This document shows positions 35,638 to 44,931 of a DNA stretch of 64,000 nucleotides, piece by piece. Made by a program: the position numbers and the translations under genes. The notes beneath the pieces are model-generated. The model was not told where the DNA came from and did not search any database. It worked only from the letters and a program-made list of their open reading frames with translations. Source of the stretch: Mariprofundaceae bacterium (GTDB lineage Bacteria; Pseudomonadota; Zetaproteobacteria; Mariprofundales; Mariprofundaceae); the NCBI GenBank assembly GCA_030950925.1, contig JAUZQO010000001.1:20153-84152 (forward strand), given 5' to 3'. The stretch's first letter is position 1. Each line of letters begins with the position of its first letter.

Positions 35638-37922
35638 TCATCCCCTTTATGCAATATTTTTGACAGCATCATCCATACATTTCGACCCCATTGCTTCACC
35701 TTCGATTGATAGCGAAGCCAAATACTGCGCTGTCCTTGTTCATGCTCACCATAAGCATAAGCATAGTAACGATCCATTTTATAGGTCGCATAATCGGGCG
35801 ATAAATCACCTCGCACACCATTCAACACAACACCCAGTACACTTCCACCCACATTCTCAATATTCATTTTCACACGTTTGAGTGCCCCACGCACCACAGA
35901 GCCAATATGATAGACGAGCAACACACCATCCACTTTTGAGGCAATCACCGTAGCATCGGTGGTATGTAACAATGGCGGCATATCAATAATCACCATATCA
36001 TATTCTTCACGTGCTTCATTTAAAATCGTATCCATCATAGGAGAACCAAGCAAGTCAGGCGGGTTAGCATTCACATGACCACATGCCAGAATATCCAATT
36101 GATCCAAACCAGGTGTCATCAATGCTTGATCAATGCCCATATCACCCAACATCACATCTGAAAAACGATTGGTGGCTTCTTGCCAACTTAATTGCCCCAA
36201 CAAGGCTTCACTTAACCCTGGCACACGCTTTAAACCAAAGGTATGATGCTGCATGGGTTTGCGTAAATCAGCATCAATCAATAAGACACGTGCGCCTTGC
36301 TGTGCAACCACCACACTTAAATTGGCCGCAATCGTACTTTTCCCTTCTTTCACGGTTGAGCTGGTCACCAAAATCACCCGCTGATGCCCTGTTTGGGAAA
36401 ATAACAAATTGGTACGTAAGCTGCGATACGCCTCGGCAATCGTCGAGGGCGGTGAAAAATGACTCACCAAACGCAACTGCCGCTCCAATGCCCCACCACT
36501 GGTCATCAAGCCTTCCACACCTGAAAATAACTCAATGGCTTCATCATGCGCAATATGTGGCACAAAACCAATCACAGGTACATCAAGAAAAGCCTCCACT
36601 TCTTCAATCGTACCCACCGAACTATCCATGGATTCAAGCACCAAAGAAACGACCAAACCCAGTACCAGACCAAGAATCATACCCGCTATTGCAGTTTGAG
36701 AAATTTTAACAGGATTGATGCGAGCTCTGGATACCATCGCAGGGCGAACCAAAGAGACTTCTTGAATCTTTTCCGACTCTTTAATCAACACCTCTTGATA
36801 CTTTTTCTCCAACATCGAAAACAATTCTTCATTGGTTTTCACGCTGCGCTCCAAACGCATGAGATCCAACCCTTCCCCTGGCACACCCTCATATTTTTTT
36901 TTGGTTGATACAATACTATCTTGAATATCTTGAATACGTTGCTGTGTTAACTCCAATTGCTTGGCAAGCTCATCCAGCATACTGGATAAAATATCTTTGG
37001 CTTGTAGCCGTAACTCTTGAATTTGAGGGTGTTCATCGGTGTAATTGGTTGAGAGTTCCGTATGTTTTAGAGCCATTTCAACCAAGCGTTTGTTCAACTC
37101 ATCAAAGTACGCACTCACATTCCCTGAAACAGACACCGCCTTATAATCCCATTCACCCTGACCAACACGAAGGTTCAGCTGTTTTAAGGCAAATTTTAAA
37201 TCATTCAAATGGGCCGTCGATTGGCGATATTCTTGATCCAAATCACCAATAATTCGGGACATCACCGTACTATTCATACTGGATGCAGTTAAATGATGCT
37301 TTTGTCGATAATTTCTCGCCGATTCTTCAGCATTTCTCAAGCGATCCCCAACCACCACCAATTGCTGTTCAATAAACTTCTTCGCTTCAAAGACTTTTTT
37401 ATTTTTGTCTTCAATATTAAAAGTTTGAAACTCATCGGCCACAGCTTGAGCCAAATCCCGAGCATATACGGCACTCACCGACGTTACCGAAATTTGAATA
37501 ATGCCTGTATCTTCATCTTGTAAGGCGCTCACACTGTCTTTCAAATCCAAGACATCATCCACATAGTCCGCATTGGCACGAATCTCTTCACTGGTCAATG
37601 TTTTCGGAATCATGCCGATACGTTGCGCAACCCGCTCCATCAAAGCATACGATTGCAACAACACCAACTGTGTTTTCATGTCATTCAATCTTTGACGAGA
37701 ATTACCACCTGCAAAAAATGCCGCAACATCTAAAGTCGGTTCAATTTTGATGGATGCGCTGGAACTATACAACGCTGGCGGTTGATTCATCCATGTAAAC
37801 AATGCACTAAACACAGCAATGGATAAAGAACAAAATATAATAATCCAACGTCGGCGTAGAATAACCTGCCAGTATTCTTCAAGGTTTAACTCATAACTTT
37901 GTGCGGTGTTAATTTGAGCCAT
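35634..37922 (-). CDS. Wzz-domain chain-length determinant fused to tyrosine autokinase (BY-kinase)
   Basis: A 762-residue inner-membrane protein like Wzc: Wzz domain with helices near residues 27-45 and 416-434, a long periplasmic coiled coil between them (RNAEESARNYRQKH..., LELTQQRIQDIQDS), then a cytoplasmic BY-kinase with Walker A VTSSTVKEGKST, Walker A' VLLIDADLRKP, Walker B VIIDMPP. The C-terminal tail holds the tyrosine cluster YATYKMDRYYAYAYG that is autophosphorylated. It sets chain length and gates the export channel. Directly follows the fusion export gene, sharing one base (TAATG-type overlap). Confidence 0.92.
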   Translation of the reverse strand: MAQINTAQSYELNLEEYWQVILRRRWIIIFCSLSIAVFSALFTWMNQPPALYSSSASIKIEPTLDVAAFFAGGNSRQRLNDMKTQLVLLQSYALMERVAQRIGMIPKTLTSEEIRANADYVDDVLDLKDSVSALQDEDTGIIQISVTSVSAVYARDLAQAVADEFQTFNIEDKNKKVFEAKKFIEQQLVVVGDRLRNAEESARNYRQKHHLTASSMNSTVMSRIIGDLDQEYRQSTAHLNDLKFALKQLNLRVGQGEWDYKAVSVSGNVSAYFDELNKRLVEMALKHTELSTNYTDEHPQIQELRLQAKDILSSMLDELAKQLELTQQRIQDIQDSIVSTKKKYEGVPGEGLDLMRLERSVKTNEELFSMLEKKYQEVLIKESEKIQEVSLVRPAMVSRARINPVKISQTAIAGMILGLVLGLVVSLVLESMDSSVGTIEEVEAFLDVPVIGFVPHIAHDEAIELFSGVEGLMTSGGALERQLRLVSHFSPPSTIAEAYRSLRTNLLFSQTGHQRVILVTSSTVKEGKSTIAANLSVVVAQQGARVLLIDADLRKPMQHHTFGLKRVPGLSEALLGQLSWQEATNRFSDVMLGDMGIDQALMTPGLDQLDILACGHVNANPPDLLGSPMMDTILNEAREEYDMVIIDMPPLLHTTDATVIASKVDGVLLVYHIGSVVRGALKRVKMNIENVGGSVLGVVLNGVRGDLSPDYATYKMDRYYAYAYGEHEQGQRSIWLRYQSKVKQWGRNVWMMLSKILHKGDD

Positions 37923-40501
37923 TAAGGTTTACCTGTTTTCACAAGGTTCGATAAAGTTTGAAAACTTTGAATAACATACGAAGGCTGTGCCAATAAACTA
38001 AATGTAGGCAACAAATCTCTGATAAAAACATTCCAATTCACCATTCTGCGTGCTGGAATTAAAATCACATCTTTATCGCGTAAACTTAAATTTTGTGATA
38101 AATCACCCTTTTCCAAAAAACGGGTGAAGTTGATGGGTAAAATAAGTGGTTTATCACGATTGGCTCGCAACACGCGAATATCCGATAAATAAGCACCCGC
38201 TGTACTGCCGCCACTTTTGGATAACGCCTCTAAAAAATTTATATCCCCCACAAACTCAACAATACCAGGTTTCCTGACTGCTCCCAATACAAAAACGCGT
38301 CGTTTGGATTGTGCCAATGAAGGCACAAAAATAGTATCACCATCATCCAACACTGCATTTTCTTTCCAATCGCCCTGCTTAATCGCTTTATCCAGATTGA
38401 GAACCACCGTTTTACCATCACGCAAAATTTGCACCTTGGTTAAATCCGCATCTTTTCCAGGTCCTCCTGCTCTTGAAAGAAAATTCACCAACGTTTCTTT
38501 ACCTTTTAGAAAGTAAGTGCCAGGACCTGTGGGTTGACGTGTCAAATTTTGAACTTCACCAAAAATACTCACAACTTTACTTCGCGCTTTCAAAACCATG
38601 ACATCCACACGTGGCTTACGTTCAAATCTTTTTAGAACTTCCGTCACATTGGTATCCACTTCCCGTGGTGTCAGGCCAGCAACTTTTAAAGCAGCTTGAT
38701 AGGGTAACGATACTGTCCCATCCACTTGCACCGTAACTTTGTATTCCTTGCTTTTGGCACCCTGCCAAAAAGTAATGGATAATTGATCACCATTGCCAAT
38801 CCGATATTCAGGCGAGCCATCAATCGTGCGAAACACTTTATTTTCATCCACATGAAACAAATCACTCTGCTGTTCACCATGTTGCGATTGGGGCAAACGA
38901 ACCTGATGAATCCGATAAGCTTGAATAGACACACTTCGATTCTCTTTCAAGACCTCAGGCGAATCACCCTGACGCAATGGATGATCAGCACCTAAAACTT
39001 GAATCGAAGCTGCCGCCAAGGGGACACCTTGCGTATGCAACCACCCCACCACAGATTCAGCACGCGCTTGCGACAATGCTCGGTTATTTGGATAGACCTC
39101 CGAATGAATAGGGCGAATATCAGCACGCCCTGCCAATTCAAAGTGTAAACCTGACATATCACCCAGTTCTTTTTCCCATGCTCTCAAATCATCCAATGCC
39201 ATGACATTGAGTTTCGCCTGCCCTGAATCAAAGAAAATAATATGTTTACCGCCTGTTTTTTTACCTTGAAAGGTTTTAACAGGTTGCCGCTTTACTTTTT
39301 TCGACGACCAAACTTCGGCACCACCATCGGCTCGAACGGCAGCAATCGCCAAAGTGCCATCATGACGCATATCACCCAAATCTAAGCCATAATAAACGCC
39401 ATAATTGGGAACCCATCCTTTTTGTTGCGAAAACGAACCAAAACGCCAATGCCATACGCCCAAGCCTTGCCCATCACGGGATGAAGCAAACAATTCCCTA
39501 GACCCATTACCATCAAAATCACCGACACGAACATCGCCCCAAGTTCCTGTAGATGTGATGGACTCACGTTCCCAATCACCATGATTTCCAAGCCACAAAC
39601 GGATGCCTTGTTGATAAAGACCTGCAACAATATCCAACTGACCATCCCCATTCACATCCGCAACGGTCACACTTTCTGCATCTGCTTCTGCAGGCAGAGC
39701 TTTGGGCTCCCAGCGTGCTGCTCCATCACCATACCAAATCTGCACACCACCCGACTGTATCCAATCTTGACTGCCATCGACCGAGGCTCCCAAACCGCCA
39801 CGACGTGATGCAATAATATCCATATCACCATCAGCGTTCACATCCGCAACCGTCACACCTGTAAAATAACCCGACACCATAGGGCCCACTGAATCAAACC
39901 AGCCACCTCGCGCATCATTCAGTAACACATAGATTCCACCATCTTTTTCGCTATCAAATTTTGCAGCAACGATATCCAACCAGCCGTCATGGTTAAGATC
40001 CACCAAAGATACTGCATGGAATAAACCTGAAATCACGGGGGATGCCAACAATGTCCAAGTATGTTTTTTGCCATTCATTTCCCAAATTTGCAAGCCTTTT
40101 TGATCGCCTTCACCACCAATTAACACATCAAGTTGCCCATTATCATTCACATCACCCACCGCAAAATCTCGCGGTTGCATGCTACTCATGGGACCATCTT
40201 CAACCCGCCAATGCCCTGCACCATCACCCCACTCGACATGAAAGCTATCCACAGATTTACGCCCACCCACCAACAAATCCAAAAAACCATCTTGATTCAA
40301 ATCAGTCCACTGAATGGCGCGTGATTCTACAATCCGCTGGGGACCAATATTATGCAACTGATAATGAGGCAAGCTCACATCATGGGGTGAAAGTGACATG
40401 GTCGGCATTGGAACCACAGTACGGCACCCTGAAGAGCTTAGCATCCCCAGCAATAACAATAGCGTTAGTATATATCGCATAAAACCATTCATACCATGCA
40501 C
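37922..40501 (-). CDS. Lipoprotein fusion: FG-GAP propeller + OmpA-like domain + Wza-type polysaccharide export/SLBB domains
   Basis: Predicted outer-membrane exporter of about 859 residues with an unusual layout. A lipoprotein signal ends LLLLLGMLSSSGC. Then seven FG-GAP-like motifs of form D-x-N-x-D-G (DLNQDGFLD, DVNDNGQLD, DLNHDGWLD, DVNADGDMD, DVNGDGQLD, DFDGNGSRE, DMRHDGTLA), the count expected for a seven-bladed propeller. Next an OmpA-like domain (IIFFDSGQAKLN, NNRALSQARAESVVGWL, NRSVSI) that would bind peptidoglycan. Last a polysaccharide export domain (YRIGNGDQLSITFW...) and two SLBB domains (FGEVQNLTRQP, LGAVRKPGIVEFVGDINFLEAL). A longer frame begins at 40549; I favour the GTG at 40501 with GGAAAG upstream, but ATG at 40492 or 40480 is possible. 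First gene of the operon. Confidence 0.85.
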   Translation of the reverse strand: MHGMNGFMRYILTLLLLLGMLSSSGCRTVVPMPTMSLSPHDVSLPHYQLHNIGPQRIVESRAIQWTDLNQDGFLDLLVGGRKSVDSFHVEWGDGAGHWRVEDGPMSSMQPRDFAVGDVNDNGQLDVLIGGEGDQKGLQIWEMNGKKHTWTLLASPVISGLFHAVSLVDLNHDGWLDIVAAKFDSEKDGGIYVLLNDARGGWFDSVGPMVSGYFTGVTVADVNADGDMDIIASRRGGLGASVDGSQDWIQSGGVQIWYGDGAARWEPKALPAEADAESVTVADVNGDGQLDIVAGLYQQGIRLWLGNHGDWERESITSTGTWGDVRVGDFDGNGSRELFASSRDGQGLGVWHWRFGSFSQQKGWVPNYGVYYGLDLGDMRHDGTLAIAAVRADGGAEVWSSKKVKRQPVKTFQGKKTGGKHIIFFDSGQAKLNVMALDDLRAWEKELGDMSGLHFELAGRADIRPIHSEVYPNNRALSQARAESVVGWLHTQGVPLAAASIQVLGADHPLRQGDSPEVLKENRSVSIQAYRIHQVRLPQSQHGEQQSDLFHVDENKVFRTIDGSPEYRIGNGDQLSITFWQGAKSKEYKVTVQVDGTVSLPYQAALKVAGLTPREVDTNVTEVLKRFERKPRVDVMVLKARSKVVSIFGEVQNLTRQPTGPGTYFLKGKETLVNFLSRAGGPGKDADLTKVQILRDGKTVVLNLDKAIKQGDWKENAVLDDGDTIFVPSLAQSKRRVFVLGAVRKPGIVEFVGDINFLEALSKSGGSTAGAYLSDIRVLRANRDKPLILPINFTRFLEKGDLSQNLSLRDKDVILIPARRMVNWNVFIRDLLPTFSLLAQPSYVIQSFQTLSNLVKTGKP

Positions 40502-40741
40502 TAGAATGCTTTCCATCAACTTTGTCAAATTCATCACTTTATTTTTCATCTTCTTTTAATCAAAGCTTTCATGCCGCTGCAATGGAAACTTACCCAAGCT
40601 ATTCTTTCATGTTAAGCTCTCGCGTCAGCATGGTACTTTGACTCCATTTAACATGGCAATACGCACGCTAAATAGATAAAGGGGACGATGACATTGAACA
40701 TCAATTCATACTTTCACTTTATCATTAAGCATAGCTAATCT

Positions 40742-41542
40742 ATGTACCTTAAACATTGGAATCTAAGTCAATTTCCTTTTGAAAATGTTCCCAATGAACA
40801 TTTTTTCTTTGAATCACAAGCTCATCGTATTTTATTGGAAGATTTACATGATGCAATTATCCGTCAAAAAGGTGCCATTGCACTCACGGGTGGCATTGGC
40901 TGCGGCAAATCTACCATCACCCAGCGTGTCTTACTTGCCCTTCCTGAAGACCGTTTCGATATTGCCCTCATTACCTATTCACGACTCACACCTGTTGAAA
41001 TGCTGCTGGAGGTTTGTCAGCAACTGGGTATTGCCACTGAACGACAAGATCGAAACAACCTTTTACGTAGCCTACAAGCCCACCTTGCACACAATGCAAA
41101 GACAGGAAAACACACAGTTGTATGCATCGATGAAGCTCAAAGTATTCCATCTCTGGCAACATTTGAAGAATTACGTCTGTTGCTTAACTTCCAACTGGGT
41201 GGACATTTTCTCATGACCTTGGTCTTTGTTGGGCAACCTGAACTACAACGTAAAATTGCCAAGCTTCCACAGCTCCAGCAGCGTATCGCCCTAAACTTGA
41301 GTATTGGACATATGAGTCCCGAAGATAGCATGCGTTACGTTCTGCATCGTTTGCGTGCAGCAGGATCCAAGCGACCTATACTGACGCGACAAGCGGTTGT
41401 TCTTGTTCACAAACACACCCAAGGCATTCCGCGACGCATCAACCACCTCATGGATCGCTGCTTATTGATTGGCATGCGTAACCAATGCAAACTCATCAAC
41501 AGCCAACTTATTTCCGCTGTCATTCAAAGGTATCCATCTTAA
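40742..41542 (+). CDS. ExeA/GspA-like AAA ATPase (PEP-CTERM/EPS locus type)
   Basis: A 266-residue cytoplasmic ATPase: Walker A GGIGCGKST, Walker B VVCIDEAQ, sensor-like VFVGQPELQ and an arginine-finger region IPRRINHLMDR. MYLKHWNLSQFPFENVPN at the start is typical of the ExeA-like subfamily that occurs beside exopolysaccharide and PEP-CTERM loci, with no C-terminal peptidoglycan-binding domain. It is divergent from the export operon; the 240-base gap between the two starts (40502-40741) must hold both promoters, none clear by eye. Probably assists assembly of the surface polysaccharide system. Confidence 0.8.
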   Translation: MYLKHWNLSQFPFENVPNEHFFFESQAHRILLEDLHDAIIRQKGAIALTGGIGCGKSTITQRVLLALPEDRFDIALITYSRLTPVEMLLEVCQQLGIATERQDRNNLLRSLQAHLAHNAKTGKHTVVCIDEAQSIPSLATFEELRLLLNFQLGGHFLMTLVFVGQPELQRKIAKLPQLQQRIALNLSIGHMSPEDSMRYVLHRLRAAGSKRPILTRQAVVLVHKHTQGIPRRINHLMDRCLLIGMRNQCKLINSQLISAVIQRYPS

Positions 41543-41543
41543 A

Positions 41544-42755
41544 ATGACCAAATACATTGATTTACTACGCGCCCACCGCCAATCATCAAACCCAAACGCC
41601 CCTGCCCCTTTGCTCACACCCAACCGCGAAGACATCAATCTTAATCTACCCGATGAAACATGCGATGATGTCATCATCGAAACGCCCTTGCTCAACCATG
41701 AGTTCAAAGACTTGATTGACGAAGAAAGCTTGAATCCAAGTGCCAAAGCAGCCCTTTCCAAGCCAAGCACGCATGTTTCGACCCACACAGAAGATGAAGA
41801 TCAAGCCAATCGCTTCAAAAATACACCATGGTTACGCCAAGGCATTCGTCATATCCAATCTATTTTTGAACTCGCCGAACAAAATGATCCGTGTGATATT
41901 TCAGCTTTATCCCAGCATATTCAACATTTATTATCCCAACTTCAAAACGATCATGAACAACAGATTATGGATGCCTTAGAGCTCAATATCTCTCAACAGA
42001 CCCAACACATCCGAGAACGCCATAGCAGCTTGGGTGGACTGATCCAGAAGTCTATTCTCATGATGCTTTACACCATCAAAACAGGGCAACGTTTAAAATT
42101 ATCCATCCATGACTTACACCTTCATACCTTTGCAGCCATGTTACACCACATTGGTATGGCGCAAATCCCCAAGCAAATTCGCAACAAGAAAGAGCGACTT
42201 ACCAAACAAGAACTCAAAGAAATCCATCAGGCTCCTAGGCTTGGATTTGAATATTTAAAAATATCCAATATTGATGATAACATTATTTTAGATGCCTGTT
42301 TGTTCGCCAATGAACGTTATGATGGAAGTGGTGCCACAGGCTTATCGGGATCAAACATTGCATGGAGTGCTCGGCTCACGGGCGTACTTTCCATGTTTGA
42401 GGCATTGATTCACTACCGCCCTTATCGCAACCGCCTATTACCTCGGGATGCCATCCGTGAAATGGTCAAAAACCATAAGAAATCCTTTGACCCTGATATG
42501 CTGAAAGCGTTGATTGAATCCATTTCATTGTACCCCATCGGCACTTATAGCCAACTCAACACAGGTGAAATTGGTTTGGTCACCCATATTCACCCCTATC
42601 GACCTTTACGCCCTGTGGTTGAAATTCGCATGGATCGACATGGCAACCCCATTCCACCACGCAAAATCGATTTAACCACCCAACCCAACCTCACCGTAGA
42701 ACGCTGCATGTACGAAGAAACAACCTTGGCGTTATCCAACAAGCATCACGAATAA
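41544..42755 (+). CDS. Degenerate HD-GYP domain protein
   Basis: A 403-residue protein whose C-terminal half (about residues 170-340) aligns with HD-GYP domains but has lost key metal ligands: AMLHHIGMAQIP has HH for HD, ACLFANERYDGSGA has AN for the double histidine (only ERxDGxG kept), and GYP is gone. An N-terminal region of about 150 residues is polar with no recognised domain. Cyclic di-GMP hydrolysis looks unlikely; it may bind the nucleotide or act structurally. It starts one base after the ExeA-like gene stop, so the two are coupled. An earlier frame start at 41469 lies inside that gene and is not favoured. Confidence 0.75.
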   Translation: MTKYIDLLRAHRQSSNPNAPAPLLTPNREDINLNLPDETCDDVIIETPLLNHEFKDLIDEESLNPSAKAALSKPSTHVSTHTEDEDQANRFKNTPWLRQGIRHIQSIFELAEQNDPCDISALSQHIQHLLSQLQNDHEQQIMDALELNISQQTQHIRERHSSLGGLIQKSILMMLYTIKTGQRLKLSIHDLHLHTFAAMLHHIGMAQIPKQIRNKKERLTKQELKEIHQAPRLGFEYLKISNIDDNIILDACLFANERYDGSGATGLSGSNIAWSARLTGVLSMFEALIHYRPYRNRLLPRDAIREMVKNHKKSFDPDMLKALIESISLYPIGTYSQLNTGEIGLVTHIHPYRPLRPVVEIRMDRHGNPIPPRKIDLTTQPNLTVERCMYEETTLALSNKHHE

Positions 42756-42757
42756 CA

Positions 42758-43222
42758 TCATTTTTTACCCGAACTACCAAAACCACCCGCACCGCGTTGT
42801 GTTTCATCCAATGCATTGACAGTCTGAAAGTCAGCTTGTACGAAGCTTGCAATCACCATTTGAGCAATACGATCACCCCGCTGAACCACAAACGGCTTGC
42901 AACCATGATTGATAAGGATCACACCGACCTCACCACGATAATCTGCATCAATGGTACCAGGGCTATTTAAGACCGTTATAGCATGTTTGAATGCCAAACC
43001 CGAACGCGAACGAATTTGCGCCTCAAACCCCATGGGCAAAGCCATCGAAAAACCTGTCGGAATCAATTGGTATTCACTAGGTTCAAGGACAACATCTTGT
43101 TCAATGGCAGCACGAAGATCTGCGCCTGCTGCCAGCACGCTGGCATAAAACGGAATGTCCAATCCTTTCCCATGCGGCAAAACCTGAATGTCCACAACCG
43201 TACGTTGATTCTGTTTCATCAT
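42758..43222 (-). CDS. dut: dUTP diphosphatase
   Basis: Trimeric dUTPase that keeps uracil out of DNA and supplies dUMP. The five motifs are clear: AGADLRAAIEQD (motif 1), RSRSGLAFKH (2), GTIDADYRGEVGVILINHG (3, with the catalytic Asp and Tyr), RGDRIAQMVIA (4) and RGAGGFGSSGKK (5). 154 residues, normal. Its start overlaps the coaBC stop by four bases, the gene pair found in many bacteria. Confidence 0.96.
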   Translation of the reverse strand: MMKQNQRTVVDIQVLPHGKGLDIPFYASVLAAGADLRAAIEQDVVLEPSEYQLIPTGFSMALPMGFEAQIRSRSGLAFKHAITVLNSPGTIDADYRGEVGVILINHGCKPFVVQRGDRIAQMVIASFVQADFQTVNALDETQRGAGGFGSSGKK

Positions 43223-44394
43223 AACGCCATCACCTTCTGAATAATTTGCTGAGCAAACTGAGATTTATGTGCAGCTTCAAATGCTACAGTTTGCTCCGCT
43301 GTAACCCACCAACCCGATGATGTGGACAACCCCATATTGCTCACATCGTTGGCAACAATGGCATCCACAGCTTTACGTTCTAGCTTATCCTTCGCATAAC
43401 CCATGTGATTCTGACTTTCTGCCGCAAAGGCAACCACTGTTTTGGGTCGATGTGGCATCGTGGCAATATGCGCGACAACATCAGGGTTTGAAACCATCTC
43501 AACCATCATGGATGATATATTTTGTCGCTTGATTTTTTCCTTTGAAGTGACTGCAAAACGAAAATCACTGACTGCCGCCGTCGCTATAAATACATCGCTA
43601 TCTTGCGCTGCTTTCTCACATGCTTCCAACATCTCTAAACCTGTTTCAACATTGACACGTTGCACCTCAAGAGGGGTCGCTGGCGTGCCGACACCTGCAA
43701 TCAAACAGACATCCGCGCCCCATGCTTTGGCCCATCTTGCCAAGTAAGCCCCCAGTGTTCCCGATGCACGATTGCTTAATGTACGCACGGCATCCCATGA
43801 TTCCACGGTAGGTCCTGCATTGATCACCCATCGTTGCCCTTGCAAGCGGGGTGAGTGCAACAAAGGTAAAAGCCTATCGACAATCACATTCAAATCAGGC
43901 AAACGACCCACTCCCTGTTCTCCACATGCCAATATACCCGATGCAGGTGGTAATATTTGTATATATTGCTGCTTCAAATATGCCACATTTTTTTGTGTGG
44001 CTACTGATTGCCACATCGAGACATTCATCGCAGGCACAATCAATATAGGCTGCTCACATACCTGCATCATGGTGGTCAATAAATCATCCGCGATACCATG
44101 CGCCAATTTTGCCAAAATATTGGATGTGGCGGGTGCAATCAGTACCACATCTGCCCAGCGTGCCAATTGAATATGCCCCATTTCTCGTTCATCCGTGAGG
44201 TTAAACAACGCCGTGTGGGCTTTTTCACCCGTCAAAGCCTCAAATGTTAAGGGTGTCACAAATTGACAAGCCGCATGCGTCATCACACAACGAACCTTTG
44301 CCCCTTCTTTGATGAGCATACGTGCCAACTCTGCTACGCGATAGACAGCAATGCCGCCAGTCACACCCAGTAAAATTTTTTTTCCTTTCAGCAT
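43219..44394 (-). CDS. coaBC: Bifunctional phosphopantothenoylcysteine decarboxylase/synthetase
   Basis: Two middle steps of coenzyme A synthesis: CoaB joins cysteine to phosphopantothenate, CoaC (N-terminal, FMN) decarboxylates the product. N-terminal CoaC has KKILLGVTGGIAVYR, ANILAKLAHGIADDLL and the PAMN motif (VPAMNVSMW) with the catalytic H/N residues; CoaB follows from about residue 190 (VINAGPTVESWDAVR, AAVSDFR, KIKRQ). 391 residues, normal. It starts immediately after the bcp stop. Confidence 0.95.
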   Translation of the reverse strand: MLKGKKILLGVTGGIAVYRVAELARMLIKEGAKVRCVMTHAACQFVTPLTFEALTGEKAHTALFNLTDEREMGHIQLARWADVVLIAPATSNILAKLAHGIADDLLTTMMQVCEQPILIVPAMNVSMWQSVATQKNVAYLKQQYIQILPPASGILACGEQGVGRLPDLNVIVDRLLPLLHSPRLQGQRWVINAGPTVESWDAVRTLSNRASGTLGAYLARWAKAWGADVCLIAGVGTPATPLEVQRVNVETGLEMLEACEKAAQDSDVFIATAAVSDFRFAVTSKEKIKRQNISSMMVEMVSNPDVVAHIATMPHRPKTVVAFAAESQNHMGYAKDKLERKAVDAIVANDVSNMGLSTSSGWWVTAEQTVAFEAAHKSQFAQQIIQKVMAL

Positions 44395-44880
44395 TTATGC
44401 CTGTTCTTGCAAGGCTTTGAGTGTTTTCAATACATCCGCCACATGCTCTTTCACCCGAACTTTCCGCCAAATATATGCCACTTTACCCTCGGGGTTTATG
44501 ATAAATGTTGAGCGTTCAATGCCCATATATTCTTTGCCATAGTTTTTCTTCAATTGCATCACATCAAAGGCTTTGCATAAGGCTTCTTCCACATCGGAAA
44601 TCAAGGGGAAATTCAGACTTTGTTTGTTCGTAAAATTGCTGTGTGATTTCACTGAATCACGGCTCACACCCACGATTTTTGCATCAGCAGCCGTGAAATC
44701 TGGCAGGGCATCACGGAATTCACATGATTCAGTCGTGCAGCCTGATGTACTATCTTTGGGGTAAAAATAAACAATCACCCACTCACCTTTGTAAGCTGAC
44801 AATGTCAATTCACCTTCAGGCCACGTTGGTAACACGATTGCTGGTACATCATCATCCACATTTAAATCATAATCGCTCAT
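44395..44880 (-). CDS. bcp: Thiol peroxidase, BCP/PrxQ family
   Basis: Reduces hydroperoxides with thioredoxin. The peroxidatic cysteine is in YPKDSTSGCTTESCEFRD; the second cysteine, five residues later, is the partner of the PrxQ subclass. 161 residues from the ATG preceded by AAAGGAG; a longer frame to 44940 overlaps the ispH start region and lacks a ribosome site. The N-terminal acidic stretch YDLNVDDDV is longer than usual. Divergent from ispH. Confidence 0.92.
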   Translation of the reverse strand: MSDYDLNVDDDVPAIVLPTWPEGELTLSAYKGEWVIVYFYPKDSTSGCTTESCEFRDALPDFTAADAKIVGVSRDSVKSHSNFTNKQSLNFPLISDVEEALCKAFDVMQLKKNYGKEYMGIERSTFIINPEGKVAYIWRKVRVKEHVADVLKTLKALQEQA

Positions 44881-44931
44881 CACAGACTCCTTTGTTAGGC
44901 TTGCGCCAAACGTAACTGAAGGAAGACTTTT

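Noticed and set aside
36083..36709. 208-codon plus-strand frame inside the tyrosine kinase gene
   Set aside because: Antisense to a domain-complete Wzz/BY-kinase; no start signal.
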